Notes: generated by a model from the letters alone, not told the origin. Shown: positions 47,001 through 60,356, numbered from the stretch's first letter. The stretch is 64,000 bases of DNA from Toxoplasma gondii ME49 (GCF_000006565.2 NC_031467.1:1178001-1242000); one strand, 5' to 3'. Numbers and translations: made by a program.

Positions 47001-50000
47001 TCGGCGGCCTGCTCTGCTCCCGCGGACGCCTACTCGACGCAGAAGAAAGACGGCTCTGCGCCAGGCGAAGGAGACAGCCGCGCTGAAGGGAAAAGAGACG
47101 GAGACGCCTGCTCGGGTTTCATCGATGGGTCCAGTCTCGACGACCTCTGTGCACGCGTTTTCGGGGAACAGCGCAACGACACCGTCCCCCAAATAGAGGC
47201 GCCACAAAGAGAGAAACTGAGGCCGCAGAAAGAGAGACAGGACTCGAAGGCCGACTCCGACAAAGATGCAGTGGAGATGAAGAAGGAACTGCACAAAAGG
47301 GGCACCGCAAGCTGTGTAGACGCAGGTTCGCGGGGAGGTGGGGGCGTTTTAGAGACGAAGTCGAGCAAAGAAAACGATGAGGGTCAAGAGTCGGAGCGGT
47401 CGCCACTGTGCGAAGGTGCTGCGTCTCCCGCCGAGTCTCAGGCGGAGGAACAGCCGTCGGATGCGAATGGTCTTTCTTTGCAGCCGTCAAGTCAGGAAGA
47501 CGGAGGGTTTTACGCCGCTTCAAGCGAGCTCAGAGAAGACGGAGACGGCTTAGAAACGAGCTCTCCGGAGAAAACGAAAATCGTGTTCGAGCGTGAGAAG
47601 CCTCGAGAAGAAGGCCGGGAACCCGCCTCAGTTCCTCCCGCAGAGCAGGCCGAAACCCCCAGCGCGGTGCACGCTTTGGCGCCGGCGTCTGTCACGTGGG
47701 AGGGGCCTCCTGCGCTTGGAGCCAGGGGGAAAAAGGAAGAAGCGGAAATCGGGAGGCTTTTTCTGGAAGAGGCTCACGGGGACACGACGACTGGGGGGGC
47801 TCCTGGGGCCTCCAAGTCGAGGAACGAGACGGCTTCCTTGCCTGCGTCGAGCTCTCCTTTCTCTCCCGCTTCGGCCATGACCGTGGAGTGCCAGCTGCTG
47901 CCTGATGGCGCTGTTTTTCTCTCCTGGAAATTTGGCCCCGAACCGCGAGCCCTCGTGGCTGCTGCGCCTGCAGGAACCTGCCGGCAACTCGAGGTCCAAG
48001 TGAGCGTCCTCGACCTCACTGCACAGTTCGAAGCCGCCTCGCTGAAGGTATCCTCTTCGAAGACCGCCTCGCCTTCCGGCCTCCTGGCGCCCATGCAGAA
48101 GACGCGGGCCGCGACGTTGCTTCTTGACTCGCTGCAACTCGAGCGAGAGTACCACTTGACCCTCATCGCGCGCTGCATGCAACTCACCTTTTCGACGGGC
48201 GTCGAGGAAGACTGTGGCGAGCCAGTTTGCGGCGTGACTGTCCATTTTCGTCTGCATGCAGACGGCCTGAGGAGCCTCCGCATGCGCCCCGTTAGTCTCT
48301 CGACTCTCGCCTTCTTCCCCACGAGGAGACACGCCGCCCCAGAGCTCCCTGCCTCCACACCCCACAACGCGCCTGCCCCCACTTCCTACCACTCTCCGTC
48401 TCTTTCCAACGGGGGAAACGGATCCAGCGCCGTGACGGATCAGGAATACTGTTCTGCCTCTTCATCTCCTCCGGCCTCTTCTTCTCTCGCCTCTTCTTCT
48501 TCTTCTTTTGTCGCCTCTTCTTTTGCTCGCGCCTCCGCTGTGAGGCAGAAAGGGGCAGGGCAACCCGTGCAGCCGCCTTGCGCGCATGTGGACGGCGAGA
48601 TAGTCAGAGCGGACGAGCTTCGAGGAGTCGCTTGTTTGCCGGAGATGAAAACTCCGTTTAGCCAGCAGGCAGTCTTCTCGCCATCTTCGGCCCGCGCGGA
48701 GAGTGACGTCCCCAGAAGCGCGGAAGAGCGCGTTCAGAGCGAGGCGCCGGGGAAGGCCCCTGTGGGATGCATAGAGACAAGGCCCACTAATTGTGTCCCC
48801 GCCGCAGAGACTTCTTCACTTTCTCAGTGGACGTCGACTGACGAGAGCCCCTGCTGGCGTGCAAGTTCTCCAAATGAGTTTTTCTTTTCTCCAATTCCGA
48901 CCGACGCCGGATGCACAAACGCGCGAACTCAGGTGGCGGGTTTCGCCTCACACCCGACGCCACCTGAGACTACCGCGTTTCACTCGGTCGCTGCGCGACC
49001 TCTCTCGGCGGCCTCAGACACTCGTGGACTTCTCACAGTCGCTTTCCAGTCGCCTGAAGGGGAGCGCGTGGGGCCAGTTGGGGGCGAGAAGGGGGGAACT
49101 CGCAGCTTCTCACCCTCTGGCAGTGAAGAGGTTACGCTTTCGACCGGCAGATCTGAGGTCGGAGTGGAGGCGCGCCCTCGAACGCTGGGTGTCTCTCCTC
49201 TAGGAAGGGAGAACATCTCTCGCTCCGCGTTTCCCCACTCTTCTTTTGGGGTTTCCCGGCCGTCTCCGCAGCTGGAGCCTACTTCGCATGCACCTTCTGT
49301 TGGCCTCCCCGTCGCTGGCTCTGCCGGAGGGACTCTTGGGTCTGTTCTTCCCGTTTTCCAAGCTCCTGGATATCCAAGCGGAGTGAGAGACAACCTTCCT
49401 TCCCCATTGCACCCTTCTTCAGTCTCCGCAGTTTCTTCATCGGTGCTGTTTTTTCCTCAGCCTGCGCAAGGCAATCTCGTACCCCACGCTACGAGGCTGG
49501 AAGCCCGTGCCTCTCCTCAGTCTCCATCCGCTCCGACAGTTTGCCTCGACTCCGCCCCCGAGAGCCTCCCCCTGGCAAGGTCGACGGCTGCCCTCTCAGA
49601 CGTCGTCGAGTCGCTGAAGAGCTTCGAGGCTTCGGCCTGGCAGCTGGCCCGCGGGGGCGCCCGGGCGCACCAAGCGACGTTGGATGGTGGCGAGGCGTCG
49701 AGTCCTTCGCGGCTTCGCGGCCGGGGCCTGACGTCTCTCGGGTGTCTCTACACGCGCACAGACACCGAGCAGGGCGAGGAGGCAGAGCGGAGCGACGCGA
49801 GCGCCTTCCGAACTTCTCAGGAGCCTGGAGATGCATGCGCCGCGCCGGGGGTCAGCGGCTGCCGCCTCGGAGGAAGTCTCGGCTCTGCGGCGAAGGCTTC
49901 AAGCTTGGGAGCCGAGGGAGGTGGGAGAGTTCGCAGCTCTTCGTTCCGGAGAGAACAGAAACAGCAATGGGTGCAGTGCAGGAAGCAACTGTGGGCGATG

Positions 50001-53000
50001 CCAGAAAGCGTTCGCGTTCGCGCCTTGAGTTCCAGCACCTCGAAAACTCTCTCCGCCGGAGAGGCTCACCAGCCTGCAGCGACTCCCGCGCTTCAGCCGA
50101 ACGCGGATTTCGCTGCTCAAGGCCCGACCGTGGAGTCGCGTCTCCCTGGCAGTTCTCCCGTGGCGCCTCAGAGCGGCTCGTCAGACGCCGACTCTCTGGC
50201 GTCCGGACTTCCCTGCGGGAGTCCAAGCCTCCATGTGCCTTCCCTAGGACAAGGCAGCGATTTCTCGCAGGGCAACGCGCCTTTGTCGCATGCAGTGCGT
50301 TCCTGGCCTCCAACTGAGGAGACGAACGCGCATCCAGGGAAGAAGAACCTGTTTCCAGAGACAGCGACTGACGCTGCGTCTCCACCCGTGGCGGAAGTTT
50401 TACACCGGGGGGGCACCTACGCTGCAGAGGCGTTTGCAGCCGCGCAGAGTCCAGCAACAGTTTCATCGACTGCGCCCGTGAGCGAAGGCAGTGGAGCAAA
50501 GAGACTCAATCCCAGCCGAGGGGCGACAAGAGACCTGGAGGCATCCGTGCCTGGCGCCCAAGACACTTGTCGCCATCCCGAAGCCCGCCTGACGACCGGC
50601 GGAGTCGCACCCGCTGCTACCTCTGCGTCTGCAAGAGATGTCTTCGGTTTGGAGGCAGAAAAAAGCCGCGTGAGAAGAGAAAACGAGACAGATGGGCCGA
50701 ACCCGACCGTCTACGAGGTTGGCGCGCTCGCGAGTCTGATGGCGGTGCGAAGGCAAGAAGAAGAACTCAAGAAGGTGCTCCAGGAACAGAGAGTGAAGCA
50801 GCAGCAGCTCCAGCGACGTCAGCAGGATCTGCAGAGGCACTTGGAGGCAGCCGGAATCCGAGAGCAAAGACTCCAGGCGTCGCACAGCTCTCTCTCTGGG
50901 GCAGCGACTGCGCCAGAGAGCGACGTTGTTTCTGTTAAGTCGGGAGTTTCTCGTGATGCGTCAGACAGAAGGCCGACTCAGGCGGCGGGGGGAGAATGCA
51001 GCGGCATGAGTGCTTGTGGGACTTCTCTGGAAACACGAGTGGGAGCGGGAGAGCCAGGAGAAGGCAGAGATCAGGACTCGAGGGAAGGAGAAAAGAGCTT
51101 GCGAGGCGACCCTCCGCAAATGCCAAAGGTTGTCGGAAGTCTCGCGGTGAAGGCGGCTCCACCCGCCAACCTCTCAGTCATCGCCCCCAAGACGCAGACC
51201 CACCGCGAGGCCGCTGCGTCGCTCTCATCTTCGCCGTCTCGAGCCGCTCAGAGCTGCTTGCTGTCGGGCTCGGTCGCATCTGGTGTTTTCCCGAATCACA
51301 GATCTTGTTCCGTCGCTCCTGGGGTGTCTCTGCATGCGTCAGAGCCGCGCTTGTACTACGCAAACAGCCTCGTTTCCTCGCGGGAGGACCTGCTGACAGA
51401 GGCGACCAAACACTCCGGACAAGTCACCAACATGGTGTCTTCCTCGCAGGAAATCTTGCGTGCAGGGGAATCTGGTGTTTTCGCAGTCGCAACGGACCTC
51501 GAGAAGAGGCAGGAGGCACACCAGGGAGCGCACCCTCGAGTCCAGGGGCTGAGCCTCCAGAGTTTTCCACCATGCGGATTTCAGGACATCCCTGCAGGGG
51601 GACGGGAGCGACTGGGCGGCGCGGTTGGGGTGCCGACGGCACTTCCAGTCGTGGGCCTTGGAAAAAACGTCTCGCTTTTGGATGGAAAACGCATGCGATA
51701 CGCTGGCGCGACCCAGAGCTCTCCTCAGCAACTGTGGGCGCCGGAGCTCGGCGCGCCTCTTCCCCGAGTTCCGCCGCTAGACCCGCAGATGGCTCAGGCC
51801 GCGCCGCGGCGGTTGTCCCCCAACCGACGGCCGACCGCTGGAGACACCTCACGGACCCTGCCGTCTCCCTGGAGCACGCCACAGCGCATGCATCGCGCGG
51901 GATTTCCTAACGCGCCTGCCGCTCCGGCTGCGGCTTCGCCTCTGGCAAACCGAGACCGCGCTGCGAGGACTCCCTCGACTGAGACGGGCCTGCGCCGCGT
52001 GCCCTTGGGAGATGGTGGGGACGGCGCCACCGGTCAGAGCTCAGGGGAGAAGCAAGTGAAGGAGACGCAACAAACAGATACTGAGGCCTCCTGGGGCTCC
52101 CGCGTCCTCACATCTCTGGGAAGTGCTGTCTTGGCCTTGAGCCCCTCGCGGTCCTCCGCCCTTTCGCAGGCTTCTGTCTCTCTGCAGGCTTCCACCTCTC
52201 TGCAGACGCGACGTCGCTCGCTGGAACCGGTTGGCCGGGTCGACGGAAGACCCAGCGCCGCTCTGCTCCCGCCGGAACTGAATGCGTCGGCGTCCCCGAG
52301 TCTCTTCGCAGCTGCGTCGCCGCCCCGCTCTGTGGCTGCCGACCCCCGACTGATGCACACGATGTCTCTCTCGATTCAGCCGATGCCCCGGGGTATCTTG
52401 GCGCCTCAGGGAAATCAAGCCTTCCCGGGGTTGCCGTTAGTCCCGGCGAACGCACCCGCTCCTCGACCGGTTGCTGCAGCGTCGTCCGTTTCAGGCGTCT
52501 CCGTGTTCCCCTCTCCGGGGGTTGTTTCTCCGTCTGTCACAGCTTCTTTCTCGAGCGCTGCTCAGGTCTTGCCAGGAAATGCACTCGGGGGTGCCGTCCA
52601 CCCCCAGTGTTCTGGGTTTGGGCTTCTTCGGCCGGCTTCAGGAGCTCCGAGTTCGCCGGTCGTGTCTGCTGCCCGCCTCCCGCCGGGTGCTTCTGCGGTC
52701 CATACACCGAAGGCGTTGACTTCCGGGGTCGCTAGGCCGGCCCCGCTTTCGTATGCGCACCACCTCGCAGTGACATCTCAAAACAGCGGAGTCGCAGCCG
52801 CTGCTTCACTCGCAGTCCCAGGCGACGGGAAGGAGAACCGTGGAACGCACGAGGCGGCGGAAGTGACCCGCCTACAAGAAACTGCACCAGGAGCTCAGGC
52901 AGTGCAGGCACCCGTATATAAACCGGCCTCTTTTGTGTCGCTCTCACAGGGAGAAGCGAGGGAAGGCCCAGGTTCGCAGAGTGCCAATGCTGTCAGTGCC

Positions 53001-53108
53001 AAAGGTGGAGATACTGCGGGACACTCAGGAACTGCGCAGCTGCTGCGGCCGAGCTCTGGCCCCCCGGGGGGCGCAGGGAAGCTGGGGAGACAAGTGACGT
53101 TTTACTGA
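44095..53108 (+). CDS. Very large coiled-coil and disordered protein, function unknown
   Basis: Inferred exons: 44095-44173, 44570-44672, possibly 45186-45341, then 45670-46303 and 46572-53108 (TGA). Phases match with or without the third exon, giving about 2,450 or 2,502 residues. The first two exons join into a coiled coil (DLIETCCRLQ through DLEREVAQTELL). Exon 4 has a 15-residue alanine run and acidic helices. Exon 5 is one 6.5-kb exon, mostly Ser/Pro/Ala/Gly-rich and presumably disordered. It contains an FN3-like beta segment at about 47878-48290 (VECQLLPDGAVFLSW, then LQLEREYHLTLIARC) and a second coiled coil at about 50730-50880 (Q/E/L/R-rich, KKVLQEQRVKQQQLQRR). I do not recognise a family. 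Coiled coils plus long disorder suggest a scaffold or cytoskeletal role, which is inference only. Confidence 0.75.
45728..45772 (+). repeat. Polyalanine-coding GCN tract
   Basis: Fifteen consecutive alanine codons using all GCN synonyms, so this is not a simple expanded triplet. It lies inside exon 4 of the large coiled-coil gene. Confidence 0.85.
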
Positions 53109-55809
53109 AATTAGGAATTGGACGAACGCGCTTTGTCCGCGCCGTCCGCATGCGTTGGCTGCCAGATGCAGGTCACAGACTACAAGACAGGTGTCTCAAA
53201 AGAAGCTAAGGCCCCGCGGCACAGGGGGGAGGAGGATACGACTCCCCAAGTGAGGAAACCACAGAGAAGAAAGAATCGGGGAACGAGGATTAGGAGAGAG
53301 AGCAGTGCTAGCGGGGAGACGAGGGGAAAGAAAACTGACGTAGGCGATCCGAAAGGCAGTCTGGACGAAACTGTGTACACGTTTGGCCCTTTACGTTTGC
53401 TGCCTGGGTTTCCCGGTGGGGTGCGATTTGCTGCCGCGGACGTGGGGGTAGTCGGATACTTTGAGTTTTTTTTCGACCTGCGGATTCTGTAAAAGCAATG
53501 CTCTAGAGAAGAGGGAAGGCGACATCGCCGTCGTGTATAGGGCGTTTCGTTCTTTTCTCGCGTCTGTCTCGGGTCCGTCATTTGTATCGGCGCTGCGTGC
53601 AAAGAGTGTGTTTTGGTCCACTCACCAACACAACAGGTCTCTCTTGATTAGTACTGGTTTCCCTGCGAAATGCCGAAACCAAAACTGCTTCTCTGCAGGC
53701 GTGAGCCACGCGAACAAATTCAAAGAGCAGCGGTCACAGAGTTTCGGTGTTCTGCGTCGGCTTCGGCGCCAAAGTCCGGCCGTAGGGTGTAAAGGCGCGG
53801 TGCAAGGGGGCCTCGGTGCGAGTGGCGCAGCCTTCCAACTTTTTGCAGAACTCAATTCATGACAAAACTCACATCAACCTACACTGCAGGCTAGTGCCAC
53901 GATCACGACCAGCCTGATTTGCCCCAGACATTCCTTTGTGTCGGCTGTTCTACCATAGCAGATACTGAACCCACGGTAGCCATTTGGCGTCTGTCCTCAG
54001 CACATGAGTATAAAGCAACTTAAAGCGCGATATCTATACTGGCTGTGGTCTCCTGGTTGACGTCAACCACTCGAGCGAGTTCCAGAAGGAACATTTTATT
54101 TGCATGAGACGGCGATGATGCCTGTTGGAAACTTGCCTCTGTTCAGTTGCGTGTGCGAGCGTCCACTGCTTCCCGATTTTATCACGGGTACGGAGAAGCA
54201 ATTACACCGCTCACGAAAGTGGGAGGGAATACGCCGTTGTGACTCTATGAGATCAGTGCTCGGAGAAAAAGGAACTCATACTTCGATCACGACGGTGCGA
54301 GAAGCGACGTGAGCTCGAGCAGCCTCTTGAAACTAGCCGTCGACACGGGGCTGTTTCGAGAATCCAGTTTTGTACAGGGTCAAGATTTCTGCAACTTTCC
54401 ATGCAGAGAAACGCACCGGAATGTTCAAGAATACTCCCCCCAGCACGGATCAAGAAATTGACAGACACCGTACGAATATCGAGTTCGACCTTACCAGTAG
54501 TAACCCCTTTTCTATCCTATACTTTGTCACCCCGGCTTGAAGCCGTTCACGTTCAGGAGGGCAAGGCAACAAGGTGGCCGATTTGTGTACACTTTGAGCG
54601 CCTGAGGACTCGCAAGCGGCTGAGTGCCCGTATATAAGCCGGCGCACAAAAAGGCGGCTTCAACTTTCGTGGTTCTTTGCGGTAGAAGCAGCAACTGCGA
54701 AACACGGTTGTTTCTCGGGACTGGTAAACGTGTAATGATTGCGTTCTCAGCCTATTTTCACTGTTGAGTTTACCAGTTCCTTGCAGTTTCACCCTCCCGC
54801 CCTTCCACCCGCACTTAGGGCGCAAGCTCTTGTTCGGTTCGACTTAACCTAGCAAGTTTCAGCCAAGGAACAGCTTGAGCACTCCCTAAGACAAATAGCC
54901 AATCGCCACTGCCACGCCACACTCTCGAAAACTGGAAACCCCGTGAGACCTCTCCGCTGTTCTGACTGTCACCCCACCATCCGGACGCAAGTCATAGTTT
55001 GCAGCGTCCGCACACAAGGGTGGAAACGGGAAATGCTGCAGCCCTGGATCTGTAGCTCTGCTTTTCTACGTGGAGACTGCAGGAAATCTCAATACCTGAC
55101 ACAGAGCCCCTCAACCCGTTTTGGACCCTCCGCAACAGAGGACTCGGAACATTTACCAATGTTCTGCGAGAGGTGGCCGCCGTGGGCAAACAATTCGCTG
55201 GGATCACGCGGAAGAGAAAGAAACTTTGCGACAGGAGCCGCGCTTCTCCGCAAAGACGAACGGCCGGCTTCTGCCAGTCGAACGGCTGGGAACCGGAAAA
55301 CCCTGCAGGTCCGGCGGCGGCCGGTCGTTGACTTTTGTTTTTCGGCCAAAAAGACACTTTTATGCGCTCTCTTTCCGGACTTTGAAAATCTGGTGCCTTT
55401 TCACGGACCAGGTTGCGGATTTTTTCGTCGAAAAGACGCGTTCTCAAGCCCTTTGAAATTATTATTTCGCGTGAACTGCGGCGCCGACCGAGCTGCGCGC
55501 CGTTTTTGCGTCTCTTTGTATTGTTTGTGTGTTTCTCCGTGTGTTGTCCGTGGTTCGCTTCTTTCGTGAGTCTCGTGTGTGTGTCCCGTTGTCTTCCTGA
55601 CACCGTGCGTGCGTTTTTGTCCCCCAAAATTCAGCTCCGTGCGCCCTGCCCCTCGCGTTTTCTGTGCCCCGTGCGTTCCGTTCAGTGTACATGCTCTGCG
55701 TGTTTCAACCAACCGTCCTCTGCCAAGAGCCTAGCCTTTTCTCCCGCTTCTTCTGCGTGCCGTTTGGCCCCGTTGTCTTCAGCCCGCCTGCACCTCGTCT
55801 CACCTCGCG
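53109..55809. other. Intergenic between coiled-coil gene and universal stress protein gene
   Basis: About 2.7 kb between two plus-strand genes. It should contain a 3' UTR, a promoter and the 5' leader of the stress-protein gene (pyrimidine-rich from about 55540). Frames such as 54943-55569 show no domain and no conserved motif that I recognise. Confidence 0.5.
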
Positions 55810-58646
55810 ATGTATCCAGGTCCCGCACCAGCGTCCATCGTCCCCATCGACGGGTTCGCCAGCTCTTCCGTCTGCAATGGCTCCTGGCCGTCGCCGTGTC
55901 CCCTCTGCGCCTCGCCTGTGCTGAGCTGCTCGCCGAGGCCCCTCGCCTCGCGCTCACCCGCCCGTTCGCTCTTGACGCCGCGCGTCGTCCCCGCCGACTT
56001 CCTCCTGCCGCCGCCCTCGGCCAGGGCGCAGAACGGCGCGCAGCAGGAGAGTTCTGCCTCGGGAGACAGCGGCCGCAGAGACAGGCGCTGCGCATGCGGC
56101 CCATACGCCCAGGACGTCAGGAGTCGCGAGGTCAGCTACGCCAAGTCCGAGTGGGGTTGGGGGGAAGGCAATCAAAGCGCTGGGCCGAATCAATGCGCGT
56201 TCTGCGGAGGCACTCAGAGCGCGGTGCTCCAGCGACGATTCTCCTCCTTCTTCCAGGAGTCGGTCACCTGCACTTCTGGACAGAATGTCGAACTCCTCAT
56301 CTGGGGCGTCCGCAAACTCATCGAAAACGACTTCCCCTGCCTGTACAACCGAAACGGCATCGAGCCGCGCGGCACTGAGGAGGAACTCCTCGACCGAAGC
56401 AGTTCAGATGTAAGTCAGCTGTCACAGAAAGGAAAAGGGAGTCTCGCTCTTGCAAAGACGCATGAAGGAAGGAATGTCCTGCACGTTCCAGAAACGCAGG
56501 AGAATGTTGCCTTGAAGCGTCAAACTGCTCTCGAAGGGACATCATCCGCGTTCTGTGCCGTGGAAATAGCGAACGGCCAGGTGTCGGAAACGCTGGGGTG
56601 TGAAGGTCGGGAAGATGCACTGTTAGTGGCTTGTTGAGATTCTGCCTGTGTGCGTGGCGATTCACTCGATCTGCTACGCCTCGAATGTTCGCGAACTCTG
56701 AATCTTCGCATTGAAACCTCGCAGGTTTAAGGAACTTGGCCGAGTCTTCAAGCGCTGTGTTTAGTCTCTCAGTGTGCGTCCGTGTGGGTCGAGAGAAGAA
56801 TCGACAATTCAAACAAGCCTTGCGCCTTCGGAACGATGTTCCTGTATTTGCGTTCTTCTTCCGCCGCGACTCTCCACTCTGACTTCCTCGCTCGCGTTTT
56901 TTGTCTTCTTTCGGGGGCGCTGCTTTCCTCACAGATTCTTCCGGAGAGACGCTGTCCTCTGTTTTCTCCTCCCTCCTTTTTTTGTGACCGGCGGCACACG
57001 CTTCCCCCTCTTCTTTTCAAAACGCGTCCTGTTCACTGAAGTTCCGCCAGAAAACGTTTCCTGTACCTTAGTAGGTGTTGCTGTCCCGACGTTTGCACTC
57101 GGGATGTGGTATCTCTCTCTTTCTGTGTCCTTGATTTCCTGCTCTTTTTTTTCTTCTGTATCGTGAGTGGGACCTTGAAACGTAGCCCTCTCGCCCGTGT
57201 TCCTTCCCTCCTGTGCTGCGGCCTCAATTGCCTCCCGTCTTTTGCTGGTACCTCGTTCTTCCTCTCTGCGTCATTCTCTTTCTTCGACTCCTTTCCCTGC
57301 TTGTACGCTTCTTTCTGCAGTCGGAGAAGTGCTGTGCGTCGCAGGCGTCTCGGCCCGGCGACGACGAGCTTCCGTCGACTTCCGAGCAGACGCCGACGCA
57401 CGAGTTGAAGAGTCCAGCCTCTGCGCCGTGTGGAGGTTCTCCACTCTCCGCAGGTTTCGTGATCCCCTTCGGCCGGGCGCTGTCCTCTCCGGGACTCGGC
57501 GACTGCTGGTGCGGAGGCGGCGTGAACGCGGGAGGCGTCTCGTGCGAGGAGAGACAGATCGTGGTGGTCTCTGTCGAGGGCCATCGGCAGCGCGACCGAA
57601 CTGTCCTGAAGTGGATCAGGAACAACGTGTTGAAGTCTGGAGACGTCGTCGTCCTCGTCACGGCCTGGGAGCGTGCAGAAGACCCGAAGTACCTCAAAGT
57701 CCCAGGCATGATCCTCAACTCCTTCGTGGACGCTTCCAGTTACAACATCGGGATGGTGAGCAAACTCAGCGGACGCCTCAAACACCTCGCCGCAGCCCTC
57801 CTCTCCGACTGCCGCGTGTACCCCCTCATCGTCCCTCTCTGTAAGTGAACAAAGAAGCGGTGGCTGCGCCAAACAGAGGAGGAGAGGGGAGGGGAAGGGG
57901 AAAGAGACGTCGAAAAGAAAGGTGGAGCTGAAGGGCGAAACGTGGAAGAAAAGAAACGCAAAGGAACCTTGCGCTCAGACGCCACAAGCGACATCGTGGG
58001 CTTTGAAGGCGTCGTGGTAGTCCGGGGGAGGGTGAATGAGTGGCTGTGTGGGGAGTAGCGTGTGTATGGACACCCGCGTTTCAGTTTCAGCCAATGATGT
58101 CGATTTAGGGTCACTGACGCAGCGCCTGTCGAGGAAACGTTTTCTAGGTGTGTCTGTGTAGAAACCAACGAGACGGAAGTAGATAAGCGTGCAGACAGTC
58201 TAAGCGTCGTGCAAGCGCATGCGTATAGGTGGTGCATGCGGTGGTGAACTTGCTCTTAGGCGGAGAAGGGATTCTTCGATTCCTCTCTTACGGCTCCGGC
58301 TGATGCATAGAAAGGCCTCATGTCACCCCCACAGCGCCCTAACTGGAAAAAATGTGTATCTTTAGCTGAGGACTTGCGAGTTTTTTTCACGATATTGGTA
58401 AATCGTGGCACGGATGCCTCGCCAGCAGGTTTGACAAAGTCAAGCCGTGTTTTCTGTTTTTCTGCAGCGAGGGTGAACAAGACGTCTGTGGGGAATCTCC
58501 TCTGCCAGTGCGCGAGCGACTTGCAAGCAGACGCGCTCGTGGTCGGTTCACATGGGCACACCTCTCTGCGGCAAGTGCTCTGCGGCTCAGTCTCGCGTCA
58601 CGTCCGCTCGCATGCAACCTGCAAGGTGGTGCTGCCGCGAGTCTGA
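55810..58646 (+). CDS. Universal stress protein (UspA-fold) with N-terminal extension
   Basis: Exons 55810-56409, 57321-57840 and 58468-58646 join in phase to about 432 residues. Residues 1-200 (exon 1) are Ser/Pro/Ala- and Cys-rich with no assigned fold. The Usp domain starts near residue 260 with strand IVVVSVEGHRQRD and helix LKWIRNN, then SGDVVVLVTAW. It ends in exon 3 with ADALVVGSHGHTSLRQVLCGSVSRHV and VVLPRV. The segment GSHG-x9-GS matches the G2xG9xG(S/T) ATP-binding motif of ATP-binding Usp proteins, so nucleotide binding is likely. Usp proteins act in stress tolerance, usually as cytosolic dimers. Stand-alone Usp genes are common in bacteria, archaea, plants and protists. The start codon is the first ATG of the long frame, and the low-complexity N-terminus makes it uncertain. 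Confidence 0.85.
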
Positions 58647-60301
58647 GAGACCCATCTGGACAAGGCACGCCTCCTTTTTGGGGTCGCTGGCGGGTTTTCT
58701 ACCTCGGAAAGACCTACGATCTCCAATGGGTTCTTTTTTTAGACTTTTATGCATTTTCGGGGACCTGCGATACGTTGTGAAATTCGTTCCTGTGCATGCA
58801 TGCCTCCAGTGCGCCAAGTCGACGCACCCTGATTCTAGCCTCACCTCCCGCTTCCTCAGTTCCGCCTGCTGTCCGCGTTAGTATTACGTCCTGTGTATGT
58901 GTGTGGATGTGCGACGCGTTCATGGAAAAGCCGACTGCGTTTCGTGCGTCCACTCATTTTCGTCTGTTTCGCGGTTTCATGACTGTCCGTGTGTCGTGTG
59001 TGCCTGTTTTTGATATATGAAGTGCAGAGCATCCAGTGTTTTCTGCATTTTCTGCTCACAATATTTCTCTCGGCCTCTCGTTATCGGGGACCGAGGTAGG
59101 GGGCTTTTGAGTTCGTCTTTGCGTGCAAAAATGGTTCAATGAAGAGCCTTCCCGTCGGAAGGCGCTCTCCCCATTTTTTGTTTTGTTCTGTTTTTCCTCC
59201 CTGCGCCAATGGAGAAGGATGCAAGGCATCTGACGAAAGCATATTACTCTTTTCGAGCACTCGACGCAGCGCTGTGTTAGGACTGCGCGCGATGGAGCGC
59301 CCCATGTAGTTTACTGACTTTTGGAGACCAAGAAGGAAAGAAGAGCGAGAGCAAATCTAGTGAGAAGGCGACGGCAGACGGGCGTGGAGAACGACCCCCG
59401 CCTGTCCGTGGTTGTTTCTGTCTCTCTCGGTGCGTGTCTGCCGCGTGAGACACGCGAGAAACAGTTCGGCTGGAAATAGCGGTGCGAGTGTGTGCGGCGG
59501 AGAAGACTGCACGTCGCTTCTTCGAAGGTGTGTCACTTCTTTCTGTGTTTTTTTGTGTGGTGTCTAGCTCATCTCCCGCTTCTCGTGTGAGTCGGAAACG
59601 TGAGTTTCTCTCGTGACGTTTATCGACTAAGAAAAAGTCGCGTGCAAAAATGCAACCTCTGTGTCTTGAAGACGGCGAGGACCACCCCCGAAGAAGTTGC
59701 GACGGATTTTGACCCGGCACGGTTCGCTCTTAGAGAGTTTGTGCGAGACGTGAGCGACAGTGCCTGTTCCGTCCTTCGCTTCCCGCATCCTCTATTTTTC
59801 GCGGCGCTGTACTCCAACAATACTTTCCCTGGGTTGCCTCGCAGCTCGCCGGTACCGCCGTGGTCCGGCGCTGCGGTCAATGTGTACAGAGGCGTCGTTT
59901 CGTGTGTGCCTGTGTAGACACGCGTTTTTGCGTGGTGTTCCATATTTTTGTGCCTTGAGGTGCGGGGACTGCGAGGCTGAAGTCCCGTCTTTCGACCTGG
60001 TTTCCCGGGCGACTTCAGAGAGTGCAGACAGTGGTGGAACGTGGTGCAGTGCCTCTCGAGGTCGGTTCCCGCGCCCCAGGGTCCTTCTCTTCGAGAGACG
60101 GGCTGACGAATCGACGCAGTCGAACCCGACATACGAGGAAAACAAAATTGCGCGTCGTAGCAGACGCGAAAAACAGACGAGTGGTTTCCTCGCCTGCTTC
60201 CTCTTGCCTCGATTTGTGAAACTCTTCGCGTCAAACATCGTGACTGAACCGTGCTCCACCAAGGAGAGGGGGGGGCGCCAGACGCAATCGAGACTTTTTG
60301 C

Positions 60302-60356
60302 TTCGGGTGTACGGACACCCGAAACGGCCAGAACTCGGGGTGTACATACACCCGAG
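60302..60356. repeat. Two tandem imperfect palindromes
   Basis: TTCGGGTGT-ACGG-ACACCCGAA (60302-60323) is followed 10 bp later by CTCGGGGTGT-ACAT-ACACCCGAG (60334-60356, one bulged G). The base of the stem changes from T-A to C-G together on both arms. Confidence 0.8.

Noticed and set aside
54630..54645. TATA-like sequence GTATATAAGCC as a promoter element, also seen at 52915 inside coding sequence
   Set aside because: Coccidian promoters are not known for canonical TATA boxes, and the same string occurs inside an exon, so it is probably chance.
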